From Theropithecus gelada (Eukaryota; Chordata; Mammalia; Primates; Cercopithecidae), in the NCBI RefSeq assembly GCF_003255815.1, contig NC_037669.1, positions 49,712,093-49,776,092 of the forward strand: 64,000 bases of DNA, in the 5' to 3' direction. The position numbers were made by a program, and so were the translations under genes. The notes below the pieces were generated by a model that did no database searches, was not told the DNA's origin, and saw only the letters and a list, made by a program, of their open reading frames with translations. Shown one piece after another: positions 11,485-23,338 of this stretch; the stretch's first letter is position 1; the number at the start of each line of letters is the position of its first letter.

Positions 11485-11950
11485 TCTAGAATTGAGGTTA
11501 AATCGTTTGGACTCTACAATCAGACTACTTAGGTTCAAATTCCCACAACACCACTTAAAGGCTGTGTGACCTCGTCAAGGTTCTTTTTTTTTTTTTTTTT
11601 GAGACGGAGTCTCGCTCTGTCGCCCAGGCTGGAGTGCAGTGGCCGGATCTCAGCTCACTGCAAGCTCCGCCTCCCGGGTTTACGCCATTCTCCTGCCTCA
11701 GCCTCCCGAGTAGCTGGGACTACAGGCGCCCGCCACCTCGCCTGGCTAGTTTTTTTGTATTTTGTAGTAGAGACGGGGTTTCACCATGTTAGCCAGGATG
11801 GTCTCGATCTCCTGACCTCGTGATCCGCCCGTCTCGGCCTCCCAAAGTGCTGGGATTACAGGCTTGAGCCACCGCGCCCGGCCGGCTCGTCAAGGTTCTT
11901 AACCTCTCTGGGCATTGGTTTCTTGGTGTTAGAATGAGAATAATAGGGTT
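11485..11950 (+). repeat. MIR element split by the AluY
   Basis: CTGTGTGACCTCGTCAAGGTT before and AACCTCTCTGGGCATTGG after the AluY are the tRNA-derived MIR core. Confidence 0.75.
11586..11885 (-). mobile_element. Young AluY antisense, cercopithecid YRa-type, inside a MIR
   Basis: GCAGTGGCCGGATCTCAGCTC and CAGGCTTGAGCCACCGCGCC are YRa-type states. 15-bp target duplication CTCGTCAAGGTTCTT at 11571-11585 and 11886-11900. It splits a MIR (about 11485-11950). Confidence 0.93.
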
Positions 11951-12189
11951 GCAGTGTATGGCGGCCATAAAAATCCATCTCTCAAATTTCCAAGGATGGG
12001 AGTGTAATTGACTTGTTCAACTGCTTCGCTCTGAAGGAAGTACAACATTTGCATTGAGAACAGGTTCCCATGGGCTGCTCCCAGCCAGTGACTGAGTGTC
12101 AAGGGTTCTAATGCAGGCCTCTTCCTATGAGACAGGACTTGCCATGGGCCTTGCTGACACTTAGAACTACGTTGCAATGTAAGATTTTT

Positions 12190-12675
12190 TCCTATCTGTA
12201 TGAGTTTCCTTTTGCTGTATAACAAACTAGCACAATGTTAGTGGCTTAAAACAATGCACATTTATTATCTTACAGTTCTGGACACCAGATGGTGGAAATC
12301 AGTTTCATTGGGCTAAAGCCATGGTGTTAGCAGGATTGGTTCCTCTGGAGGCTTTTGGGGCAAATTCATGCCTTTTCCAGCTTCTGGAGGCTGCCTGCAT
12401 TCCTTGGTGGTCAAGCAGGCTCATGCCTGCTTGAGTCACTCTTGCTGTCATTGCTACATATTTCACCTCCTCCTTTGACTTTCTTGCTTCCCTCTTTTAT
12501 AAGGACACTTGTGATTACATTTAGGGCCCACCTGGATAATCCAAGATAATCTCCTCAAGATTTTTAGCTTAATTATATCTGCAAAGTCCCTTTGGTCATG
12601 TAAGGTCACATTCTTTGGTTCAGGGGATTGGGACACAGGCATCTTTGGGGGCCATTATCAGCCTACTACCCTCCC
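12190..12675 (+). repeat. Medium-reiteration interspersed repeat, family unassigned
   Basis: Carries a pattern common to many primate loci: TTTGCTGTATAACAAACTA, TAGTGGCTTAAAACAA, TTATCTTACAGTTCTGGA, GGCCATTATCAGCCTAC. No coding content is seen. Confidence 0.55.
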
Positions 12676-12679
12676 CACC

Positions 12680-14600
12680 TTCCTTCTTTTTCTCTCCTTC
12701 CCACAGAGGTCAGACCTGCTTCATAGTCTGATGACTCTCCCAGTTGCCTCCAGACAAAATATAGAATGCTCAGTTAGATTAGAATGCCAGATTATCGATG
12801 AATACTTTTAAATATGAGTATGCATGGGACATATGGCATGAGACGTAGTTACAGTAAAATGTGTTCATTGTTTATCTGACATTCAGATTTATCTAGATGT
12901 CCTGTATTTTTGTTTGCTAAACCTGGCCACCTTCAAGTACTTCCTTCCCCATTTTCCTTCACAAGTATTTTCCCCAATAAATCTCTTGCACGTCTGATCC
13001 CCCACTGGTGTCTGTTTTGCAGAGGCCCCCAACTAGCACAAGATGAGAACTGAATATGAGAACACACAGCAAGATCACAGAGCAGTGCCTGTCCCAGGAA
13101 GTAATCGTTTGCTCTTAGCCAGCAGGCACAGCCAAATATTATTAACTACTGTGTGAACCTAAGCTGGCTGACTCCCTAGTCTGGGCTCCCTCACCCTTCA
13201 CCCCTATTATTTAGCAGGTGCTCAAAACACATTTCATGAGAGAGGTATGGATTTGTTTGCATGTTTACAGATGAATTCTGGGAGGATGCCAAGCATTGGT
13301 GGTTGCCCTGGAGAGGCCCTGGTGGTCTGGAGAAGTATGAAAGTGAGACTCATTTTTGGCTAAATGACCTTGCCTACCCACCTTTTGAATTGAAACCATA
13401 TGATTGTTATTACCTGTCACAAAACTTAATTTTAAATTTATTTTGAATTGAACTAAATTCATTGCAGTTTTTATATCCTGGAGGCTCAAGCAGTGCAGGA
13501 GACCCAACTAGGAGCCATGGAACTGACCGAGGCCCCCCGCATTTGCTCTGAGAGGCACTGGTTGGAGGTAGCAAGTGTTTCCACGAGTTCCTAAAGGTGC
13601 TTTTTTTCCCGCCCAGTTGCTCCTGAAAGTACTTTTGAAAGACCAAGTTCTTGCACCAATGCCAAACAACCCTTTGATGCCAGATGACCCTGAGGATCTC
13701 CCTAATCATCCCACGGCAGTGTTCCCAATCCATCTAGGTCTTCTTTGGGAGGCAAGGAGCTGGCATGGAGGCAAAGGGCATCTTTCACCTCCCCTCACAT
13801 GTTGCCCACCAGCAAATGAGGAAGAGGAAGGGCTTGTGTCAGGGAATTGGATCACAAAAGCTCAGCACTCAGAGAGGCCTAAAGGTCAGTGCAGGTAGGA
13901 AAATTCTCCCTAACCTCCCTCACCCAACATTTCCTCAGTCCATGTTTGCCTGCCTCCAGGGATGGGGACCTCACTCCCTCAGAAACAGCACAGCTGTTCT
14001 AACCAGCATAGCTCTGCCAGGAAGAAAGTGTTTTGCTCTCTGAGCTGAGACCTGGCGCCCTCTGACTGCCCCCTGACATCCCTGTGGGTCCTTGCTCTAC
14101 CCTCTGGACTCCCAGGCCCCGTGAGCTCACTGCAGAGGAGCCTACAGGCTGCCTTCTCCAACTCTACAGACACTGGGCCCTTCCTGGCCTTCTGCTTGCC
14201 CTGGGCAGGCTCAGCCTGGTTCTCTTGCAGGACCAGGCACCTAGGAATGGGATGACAGTCAACAAGTCTTCAGAAAGCCCCTGGCAGGGCTGGAATTCCA
14301 ACAAAGGGGCATGCTAGTTTGCAGGAACTCCCCTGGATGAGCCCTGTGAAAGCCTAAGTATCTCATGCAGAGTTCAGATGGTCTTAGGTAACCAGAACCC
14401 CAGGTGCCCCCACCCGCAATTCTGCACCTCTCCAGCCTGCACAGGGCTGGGCCCTCTTAGCCAAAGTCAGAGCTGTGGCACTGTGTCTCCACTTGAACAC
14501 CTCCTTCTGTTAACTTATTCTTTTTTCTTTCCTTTTCTTTTCCTTTCCTTTCAAAGACTTACTTATTTTTACATTTTAATTTAATTTTCTCTAATCCCAT
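12680..14600. other. Intergenic, no gene recognised
   Basis: Mixed unique sequence and old repeat traces. A TTTTC/CCTTT tract lies at about 14520-14555. Open frames up to 107 codons show no recognisable domain or splice structure. Confidence 0.4.
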
Positions 14601-14629
14601 GACAAATTTTAGAAATGACTTATTTTGAC

Positions 14630-14930
14630 TTGGTATAGTGGCTCAGCCTGTAATCCTACTGCTTTAGGAAGCTACGGTTGGGAGGATCACTTGAAGGCAG
14701 GAGTTGGAGACCAACCTGGGCAACATAGTGAGTGAGACTCTATCTCTACAAAAAATTTAAAAATTACCCGGGTGTGGTGGCAGATGCCTGTAGTCCCAGC
14801 TACTGGAGGGGTAGGGGTGGACAGATTGCTTGAGCCCAGAAGTTTGAGGCTGCAGTGAGCTATAATGACACCACTGCACTACAGCCTGGGCAAGAGAGTG
14901 ACGCCCTGTCTCTTAAAAAAGAGAGAGATA
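14630..14930 (+). mobile_element. Alu, sense, old (J-like)
   Basis: TGGCTCAGCCTGTAATCC, ACCAACCTGGGCAACATAG and a GAGAGATAAAGAG tail. Confidence 0.85.
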
Positions 14931-15310
14931 AAGAGAGACTTATTTTTAAAAGTAAAAAAATCCAGAAGATCCAGAGGTAGCTACTTTGACAAGTTTCTCG
15001 AGTGTTCTGCTAGAGCTTCTCTAAGCATTTATAGCAGATCCGGGCCATTCTTGACCTGGGAGAGATCCCCCACCCCCCTTTATGTGCAACTCTGGATGTC
15101 AGCTTTTATTCCCCGACCGCACGGTCCCTTGCTGGGTGCCCCTGCTCTGCCACAGCTATGGCAGGTTCGCCCCTGGTTTTGCACAGAGGGATTCTGAGCG
15201 GTACATAGGTTTAAGCTTTAACAATGCAGTGTTTATTTAAAAGCCTATTAAAGAAAACAGACTAGTGCCTCCAACCCATCATTTCACACCTGCCTCGAAT
15301 GGGGTTAAAT

Positions 15311-15608
15311 TTTTTTTTTTTTTTTTGAGATGGAGTCTCGCTCTGTCCCCCAGGCTGGAGTGCAGTGGCGCAGTCTCGGCTCACTGCAAGTTCTGCCTCC
15401 CAGGTTCACGCCATTCTCCTGCCTCAGCCTCCCAAGTAGCTGGGACTACAGGCGCCCGCCACCACGCCCGGCTATTTTTTTTGTATTTTTAGTAGAGACG
15501 GGGTTTCACCGTGTTAGCCAGGATGGTCTCGATCTCCTGATCTCGTGATCCGCCCGCCTCGGCCTCCCAAAGTGCTGGGATTACAGGCGTGAGCCACCGC
15601 GCCTGGCC
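15311..15608 (-). mobile_element. AluY, antisense
   Basis: CACCACGCCCGGCTA and GATCTCGTGATCCGCCCGCC. Target duplication GAATGGG(G/A)TTAAAT at 15297-15310 and 15609-15622. Confidence 0.92.
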
Positions 15609-15983
15609 GAATGGGATTAAATTTTTAAACGTGTATTGTGTTCAAGGGAAAGAACAGGCACTATGCGGATATGGCAAAACTGTGCAGGAGGCACAGGAAC
15701 AGCTCAGAGGCTTGGAAGTGCCGCCGCCTGGAAATGGTGGATGGAGGACGGGAGACTCCCGCTGAACCCCTGGCAAGCGCCCACCCTGCGGCTGGGAGAG
15801 GAAGGCAGCCTCTGGCTGGGGCTGAGCTCCACCTTGGCTGCGCAACAGAATCACATGGAGGCCGTTAAAAAGCCCGAAGTCCACGCTGCCTTCCAGATCA
15901 ATCTGACGGGTGAGGCCAGCATCAGAATTCTTTCAAGTTCCAGCCGGAACGCCCCGGGCCTCTCGGGGGAAGGCACGTGTCGG

Positions 15984-16000
15984 GCGCCCCCTGCTGGCGG
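15984..16000 (-). promoter_or_regulatory. CTCF-like binding motif
   Basis: GCGCCCCCTGCTGGCGG is the reverse complement of the CCASYAGRKGGCRS-type CTCF core. It lies in a GC-rich, non-repeat patch about 20 kb upstream of the RBSN promoter. Occupancy is unknown. Confidence 0.55.
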
Positions 16001-16506
16001 GAGGAGCCGCGTGCTAGCGCTCAGGTGGGATTTGCTCCCGGGACTCAGGGCCTCAAAGTACAGGAAATGTTGGTTGCTCCAGGCTGAATAAGAACAGTTA
16101 ACAAGAGGAGGCTATTTAAAGCAGGCAGCTGGGAGCATGGGCTCAGGACGCAGTCAAAAGACGATGCCCCAAATTCTGATCCTCAAAGTGCCACCCAGGC
16201 CCAAACAAAAATACGAGCTGAAGGCAGAGGCCAGACACCACGGGGGCGTGGAGGAGGCTCTTATTAAAATGTCTAATGCACTTGGTAATGCTCCTGTTTT
16301 ATCCCAGATTGAAGTCTTACGATCCCCACACATGGTCTTCTGCTCAGGAAGGTAAATGTCATTCATAGCACAGTAATTAATTCATTCAGCAAATAATTCC
16401 TGGGCCCAACCCTGTGCAGGGCACTGAGGGATAATAACAAAAAGCATAATAGCTCACATTTGTAAGGTCCTATGCAGCACACTGGAAAGTAATGAAGAAA
16501 ATAATA

Positions 16507-16795
16507 GGCTGGGTGCAGTGGCTCACGCCTATAATCCCAGCACTTTGGGAGGCTGACGGGTGGATTGCCTGGGCCCAGGAGTTGGTGATAAGCCTGGGCA
16601 ACATAAGGAGGCACCGTCTCTACAGAAAATAAAATTAGAAAAAAATTTAGCTGGGCATGATTGTGCATGCCTGTGGTCCCAGCTACTCTGAGGCTGAGGT
16701 GGGATCGCTTGAGCCCAGGAGGTCAAGGCTGCAGTGAGCCATGATTGCACCACTGCTACAGCCTGGGTGACAGAGACCTTGTCTCAGAAAACAAA
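16507..16795 (+). mobile_element. Alu, sense, old (J-like)
   Basis: GGCTGGGTGCAGTGGCTCAC start, (CAAA)n tail, several small deletions. Confidence 0.88.
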
Positions 16796-16814
16796 CAAAC
16801 AAACAAAAGAACAG

Positions 16815-17000
16815 AAAATACTAATAGCTCACACATTTATTGAGTGCCAAGCGCTGTTCTATGTGCTTTGCACCTATTAACTCTTTTAATCCTCATGCAA
16901 TAAGAGGAAGGTTCTTCTTATTACCATTTTGTAGGCGAGGAAACTAATACACAGAGAAGGCAAATAACTGACTCAAGTTCTCACAGCTGGGATGTGGTTG
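16815..17000 (-). repeat. MIR element
   Basis: TATTGAGTGCCAAGCGCTGT, GGCGAGGAAACTAATACAC. Confidence 0.65.
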
Positions 17001-17814
17001 ATGCATGGATGACTAAAACAGGGCTCCTTCCTTGGAGAAGCCCACAATCTAATTGGGATGACAGACCTGGGACATATATATATGTAATTGAGGACTCACA
17101 AGGGATGAAGTGTCATCTCTGTCTGGGAGGGTTGGAGCAGAGCAGACCCTTTGAAATGGGAGTTTGTCAGACTTAGAGGAGGTAGGAGAAGAGGGAAGGG
17201 CACACTAGGCAGAGGAATGGCAGGTGCACAGGTAGGGTGGCAGGAAAGCCGCACAGCTTCTGCCATGAATAGAACACAGTCTGATTAGCATGTGGGAAAG
17301 ACACCGTCAGAGCTAGAAACCTGTGTCTGGAACTGACCATGAATGGCACTCTGCCCAAGGCTCTGTGAAGTGCGCCTAGGGTCCCGAACTCAAGGGTCAC
17401 ACTTCTGAGAAATGACAGCATGCTTTCAGGGAAAGGGAAGGAGAACCGGGTGTTCTCTGTGTCTGCTTTGCCATGAGGCAGGGTCCAGTGGGGAAGAGGA
17501 CCCTGGAGGCACCACGTGGTTGGCTCCTGCCCTGTTCCTTCTATCAGCTTATGCCAGAGGAATAACTGGCTCCAGATGACCCACGTCCACCCTACGGCCT
17601 TCCCCTGCTACATACCAGAGTGGGGAAAAGAGAATGTGAAAGCCTGTCAGGCAGGAGGACCAAGGCTTCCGTCCTGACCCCACAAGTCCCTTATCCTCTC
17701 CAAGCATCAGCTTCCTGATGTGTAAATTGGTGACTAACAGCCACCTTGCAGGTTATCATCTTAGTTAGAATAGAGCTAGGTATTGGTGGTATACTGAGGA
17801 CAAAAATGGCCCAG

Positions 17815-18180
17815 TCTCTATCATGGACTGAGTCATGCCCCACCCCCCATTCCTATGGTGAAGCCATAACCCTCAGTACCTCAGAATGCGACTGTATTTG
17901 GAGACAGGGTCTTTAAAGAGGTGATTAAGTTAAAACAAAGTCATTAGGGAGGGCCCTAATCCTTACAGGAAGAGGAAATTAGGACACACACACACAGAGG
18001 GAAAAACATGTGAAGACACAAAGCAAAGACAGCCAAGGAGAGAGGCCTTGGAAGAAACCTACCCTGCTGACACCTTGATCTTAGACTTCCAGGCTCCAGA
18101 AGAATGAGGAAATAAATGTCTGCTGTTTACAGACATTTAGTAGTCTGTGGTACATTGTAGTCTGTGGTACATTGTCATGG
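17815..18180 (+). mobile_element. MLT1-type MaLR LTR
   Basis: Contains ATGGACTGAGTCATGCCCC, TGGAGACAGGGTCTTTAAAG, GGGCCCTAATCC and the AATAAATGTCTGCTGTTTA end region typical of MLT1 LTRs. A 20-bp segment (TAGTCTGTGGTACATTG) is duplicated in tandem near the 3' end (about 18140-18175). Confidence 0.75.
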
Positions 18181-18660
18181 CAGCCTGGCAAACCCTCTGC
18201 CTCTTTTAGTTCCTTCCAGAAAGAGTTGGGTCTATTTCTCCTTGGATCTAGGCTGGCCTTGGGAGTTGCCAGTAAAAGTCTGGAATGCAGCAGAAATGAT
18301 AATGTGACAGTCTGAGCTTAGGCCTCAAGTGATGTTTTGTGCTTCTGCTTGTTATCTTTTTGTGAATAAACCTGGGCCAGCCTGTTGGCAGTTGACAGAG
18401 CACATGGAGGAGAACTCATTTATCCTGGTTCCGGCCATTCTAGACCAGTCAGCCCCGGAACATGTGAGAGAGCTCTGCTAAGACCCACGGAGCTTCCCCT
18501 GCCCTCAGTCCACAGCCAATCTCAGATTCACAAGAAAGCCCAGCCAAGGCCAGAAGAACTGCCCAGCTGATCTGTGAACTAAGAAAAGTAAATGCTTATT
18601 GTTGAAAGTCAGTAAGTTTAGGGATGTTTGTTACACAACAATAGCCAACTCTACAGCTTC
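18181..18660 (+). repeat. Interspersed repeat remnant, unassigned (possibly LTR-like)
   Basis: Runs from TTCCTTCCAGAAAGAGTTGG to TTTGTTACACAACAATAGCC, an end seen in several dispersed repeats. It directly follows the MLT1 LTR. No gene seen. Confidence 0.4.
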
Positions 18661-18947
18661 TGTAATAGGTGACTCCCCTCCTGAAACCAGCTTCCTAACT
18701 CTCAGCCTATGCAGGCCAGTGCCTAGCACAGGAGGCCTCTCTCTCTTCCCAGAAGATACCCTGTGCACAGTGATTTTTGAGAAGCTTATTAGAGATGGGC
18801 ACAAGAGCTTTAGAGAAGAAAGGAGGCTCTGCAGAGATGAGAGGCTAGTGGGGGTGTGGGAGGCTGCACAAAGACAGGGCCTAGCTGGGTTTTCAATCTG
18901 GATTCTATGGCAAATGTTGTAGCATTTGGATTAAGAAAATTATCTGA

Positions 18948-19265
18948 GGCTGGACACAGTGGCTCACACCTATAATCCCAGCACTTTGGGAGGCTGAGGC
19001 AGGCGGATCACCTGAGGTTGGGAGTTCGAGGCCAGCCTGATCAACATGGAGAAACCCCATTTCTACTAAAAAAAAAAATACAAAATTAGCCAGGCATGGT
19101 GGCGCATGCCTGTAATCCTAGCTAGTTGGGAGGCTGAGGCAGGAGAATCACTTGAATCTGGGAGGCGGAGGTTGCAGTGAGCCAAGATCACATCCTTGAA
19201 CTCCAGCCTGGGCAAAAAGGGTGAAACTCCATCTCAAAAAAAAAAAAAAAAAAAAAGAAAAAGAA
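18948..19265 (+). mobile_element. Alu, sense (S-like)
   Basis: GGCTGGACACAGTGGCTCAC start and A/AAAAG tail. Target duplication AAGAAAATTA(T/C)CTGA at 18933-18947 and 19266-19280. Confidence 0.92.
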
Positions 19266-19269
19266 AAGA

Positions 19270-20330
19270 AAATTACCTGAGATAGACTGAGACCAGGGAG
19301 GGTGGTTCCCCCAGGACATGGAGATGTTATGTAGAAAGATAATTGTATGCCACTGAGAAAAAAGCAACAGCTGTCCACTACAACACCAAGAATGATGGGG
19401 ATGTGAGAAGGAGCACCCAGTGAGGAGTAGGTGGGATTTGGCTACCCGCAAAGTGGGAAAGGAGCCCTAATGCATAGGAAAAGCCCTGGCCTCTCCCAGA
19501 TGCTTTTCCATGTCTTTCAACATTTTTAGGGTCTTATGATCCTTGCAAGTTCACTGTGTTCTGCCATACTGGGTTGATCTATTGGGCAGGAAAGTACTAG
19601 GCAGAAACCTAGCCCTAAAGATAGGCTAGGACAGCTTGTGTTCTCATGACTGAGAGAAAGAGAGAGGTGTGGAGGGAGCAGAGAGAGAGAGGAAGGGAGG
19701 AGGTGAGGCCATGAGATTTTTTTTTTTAATCCAGGGGGATCATCTCCCTGGCTGGTGACACTAGGTACCAACTGGGGTACACACTGTGGGTATTTGGATG
19801 GAGCCTCTCACACCAGCTTACTAAACTTGGTGACCTGACAGCCTGACAAAGGTTCAGCCAGAGGTTTTCACGGAGTTTGAACTTCACTTTGTAATGCGTT
19901 CATTTGCCTGACATGCAGCAAGTCAGTATACCAAGACCAGGGATCGCAGCAAAGGGCTCAATAATTATGGGTAACTAAACAAGAAGACAGGAGGAAGCCT
20001 CAAATCTGCCTCCCCAGAGAATTTAGGACTAGGGATTTTAAGGGTTTTGGAGTGGGCCAAAGTGGGGAGGTCGTTGATTGTTCGAAGAATGCAGGGTGAA
20101 GTCCTGGGACAGGGAGATGAAGAAACTGCATTCTCTTGCTGATCCTGTTCCCCTGTGGGGTCTTCACGCTGCCTGTCCTCAGCCTCTCTGCTGGAATTTG
20201 GGCACTGAAGAACATCTTAAGCAATTCTTAAATAAAAGCCTTATGATTCTAACCCCAGCGATTCTATTTATAGGAACAACAGGTTTGCAAATGGTCAGTG
20301 TCTAGTGCTACACGACTTTTGGTTCCAAAG
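19270..20330. other. Intergenic, no gene recognised
   Basis: Non-Alu sequence between an AluS-like element and the AT-rich block. A GAGAGA-rich stretch occurs at about 19650-19705. No feature supported. Confidence 0.35.
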
Positions 20331-20372
20331 AAGTGGGCCAAAGTGCAGCCAGATTAACACTTAATTACAAAC

Positions 20373-20520
20373 ATATAGTATATGTTTCTAATATATTACA
20401 TATATTAAATATATTCTATATATTCTTCATCTATTAAATATGTTTGTAATATATCACATATATTAAAAATATTATGTAATTATTTATGACATAAATTAAT
20501 ATATATTAAATATATTCTGC
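20373..20520. repeat. AT-rich low-complexity block
   Basis: Repeated TATATTAAATATATTC and TAATATATCACATATATT units with many internal palindromes; almost no G or C. Confidence 0.85.
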
Positions 20521-21062
20521 CCAGGACCCAGCATGTAATTCTTGTTATCCCTGTAAGGATGGTTTCAACCTGTGAAAGAATTTCAGGCAGGGATGGCCAG
20601 CTGTCCACCGGAGATCTGTGCTTCTCTTCCTGGTGCAGGCTGTTGCAGGGATGTGGCTGCCACGCCAGGGGCTGCACTTCCCAGCCCTCTCTGCATCTGG
20701 GAGGGACTGTGTGACTGCTTCTTACCAATGAAGGTGAGAGAATGATGAGTTGCTTCCTCTCAGATGGTTGAGAAGTGGAGGTACTTTCTCCATTCTCTCT
20801 TCTTGCATCTATTGGCTGGACACCAACTCCCACGTGACCTTGGAAGCTCCATATTGAAAATGACAGTGGCTTTATTGTGAATGAATGACTCCATGGAGAG
20901 AGGTCTCCTTTGCCTTCCCCCTGGACCCCAACTCCCTGCCAGGGACACCAGCATTGGCCATTACCAGTTATGTTATGTCACCAGAATCTCGGAGTTGGTT
21001 TGTTATATCAGGTTGCATTACCTGACTTAATATAGGATCCATGGTTTAATAATAATAATAAT

Positions 21063-21359
21063 GGCCGGGCATGGTGACTCACACCTGTAATACCAGCACT
21101 TTGGGAGGCCGAGGCGGGCGGATCACGAGGTCAGGAGATCAAGACCATCCTAGTTAACACAGTGAAATCCCGTGTCTACTAAAAATACAAAAAATTAGCC
21201 GGGTGTGGTGGCGGGCTCCTGTAGTCCCAGCTACTCGGGAGGCAGAGGCAGGAGAATGGTGTGAACGTGGGAGGTGGAGCTTGCAGTGAGCCGAGATTGC
21301 ACCACTGCACTCCAGCCTGGGAGACAGAGTAAGACTCTGTCTCAAAAAAAAAAAAAAAA
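21063..21359 (+). mobile_element. AluY, sense
   Basis: GGCCGGGCATGGTGACTCAC start and GATCACGAGGTCAGGAGATC. It sits between two TAA-rich runs. The 56 bp just before it recur at 23043-23098. Confidence 0.9.
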
Positions 21360-21443
21360 GATGATGATAATAATAATAATAATAACATTTTCTCAATTAC
21401 AGAGCTCAGAAAAATTTTTCTTTCTTTTTTTTTTTTTAAAAAG

Positions 21444-21752
21444 AGGCTGGGCACAGTGGCTCACATCTGTAATTCCAGCACTTTGGGAGGCCGAGGTGGG
21501 AGGATCACCTGAGATCAGGAGTTTGAGACTAGCCTGGCCAACATGGTAAAACCCCGTCTCTATTAAAAAAAAAAAAAAAAAAAAAAAAAAGCTGGGCATA
21601 GTGGCACACGCCTGTAATCCCAGCTACTTGGGAGGCTGAGGCAGGAGAATTGCTTGAACCCGGGAGGCAGAGGTTGCAGTGAGCCGAGATCACTCCACTG
21701 CACTCCAGCCTGGGCGACGGAGTAAGTCTAAAAAAAAAAAAAAAAAAAAATT
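21444..21752 (+). mobile_element. Alu, sense (S-like)
   Basis: GGCTGGGCACAGTGGCTCAC start, long central A-run and A-tail. Confidence 0.9.
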
Positions 21753-21774
21753 TAAAAACGAAGAACAACAGCTG

Positions 21775-21960
21775 ACCTTCCTTAAGTGCCCACTGTATAC
21801 CAGGCACCCTGTGACTTGTGTTACGTGCACTATCTCATTTAATCTCACCATTACTCTGTGAGGTGTGGGCTGTTATCATCCTCATTTTAGAGACTTGGAG
21901 ATGGAGGCTGAGAGATTAATCAACTTGCCTGAGATTGCACATTCACTCATTGAGTCCTTC
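21775..21960 (-). repeat. MIR element
   Basis: CTGTATACCAGGCACCC, CTCATTTAATCTCACCATTA. Confidence 0.6.
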
Positions 21961-22636
21961 AACAAATGTTTGTTGAGGGCCCATTATGTGCCAGCACAGA
22001 TATAGGCAATGGGCGGCCAGGTGCTATTGCTGTGCTAATCCTCATGCATATAGCCCCCATTGTTACTGCGTGTATTTGCAGGTAGGAGCGGCTTCATGGT
22101 CCTATAAAATCCATCTGTGAGCAGAAGTTAACGGCGTCAGGCTTCACATTGCTCAGTTAGCGATAACCTTTTACATATGATGTCGTGCCATCTTTTGATT
22201 TCCATCTGATGGCCACCTATACAGTGAGTGTGTGCCCAAATGTCCTTTTTCTTTATGTAATTATAGGAGTGTTTGTGGAGTGTAAGCCGCTTCCATTGCC
22301 TGTTTAATTTTAAAGCCATCTCCTGGTTTTAGTAGCTACTAAGGGTCCCTTGGTATATCCCAGTCCTGTCTGATTTCCTCCTGAGTTGTAGAGGTGGTAA
22401 TGAATGTCTCCACGAGCTTTCTGGATTTCTGTGTTGCTTTAACTTGGGTATGCTTTGTGTGTCAATGGTTATGTTTCCTGTTAATGCCTCCACTTGATCG
22501 CTAAATTTTGTGGTCACTGAATTATCTTTTTGGTGTACTGATACATTAATACCTTAATTTTGTTTTATAATTTATATAGTTCCCCCCAGTAAGGTTTGGA
22601 CCACATGTCCTTACTATTAATTTAAAAGTTATTTTG

Positions 22637-22938
22637 TGCTGGGCATGGTGGCTCACGCCTGTAATCCCAGCACTTTGGGAGGCCGAGGTGGGCAGATCAC
22701 TGGAGGTCAGGAGTTCAAGACCAGCCTGGCCAACATGGTGAAACCCCGTCTCTACTAAAAATGCAAAAATTAGCTGGGTGTGGTGGTGGGCGCCTGTAGT
22801 CCTAGCTACTTGGGAAGCTGAGGCAGGAGAATTGCTTGAACCCGGGAGGTGGAGGTTGCAGTGAGCTGAGATTGCACCATTGCTTTCCAGCCTGAATGAC
22901 AAGAGCGAGACTCTTCTCAAAAAAAAAAAAAAAAAAAG
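22637..22938 (+). mobile_element. Alu, sense (S-like), first of a tandem pair
   Basis: GCTGGGCATGGTGGCTCACG start and A-tail at 22919-22937. Together with the next Alu it is flanked by AAAGTTATTTT at about 22625 and 23337. Confidence 0.9.
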
Positions 22939-23338
22939 GCTGGGTGCAGTGGCTCACGCCTATAATCCCAGCACTTCGGGAGGCTGAGGCAGGCAGATCA
23001 CCTGAGGCCAGGAGTTCAAGACCAGCCTGGCCAACACGACTGGGTTGCATTACCTTACTTAATATAGGATCCATTGTTTAATAAGAATAATAATGGCCTA
23101 CTTATAGGCTACTATTATAAGTCTACTTACTTAAGGGATTACAGACTTATAATACTAAGTCTACTAAAAGTACAAAAATTGGCCAGGCATGTTGGCGCGT
23201 GCCTGTGATTCCAGCTACTCAGGAGGCTGAGGCAGAGTTGCTTGAACCCGGGAGACAGAAGTTGCAGTGAGCCAAGATCACACCATTGCACTTCAACCTG
23301 AGCAACAAGAGGAAGAGTCTGTCTCAAAAAAAAAAAAA
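22939..23338 (+). mobile_element. Alu, sense, split by a foreign insert (about 23040-23155)
   Basis: The left part ends at CCTGGCCAACACGA and the right part resumes at TCTACTAAAAGTACAAAAAT. The insert begins with a 56-bp copy of 21011-21066 and continues with short repeats of AAGTCTACT. Confidence 0.85.
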
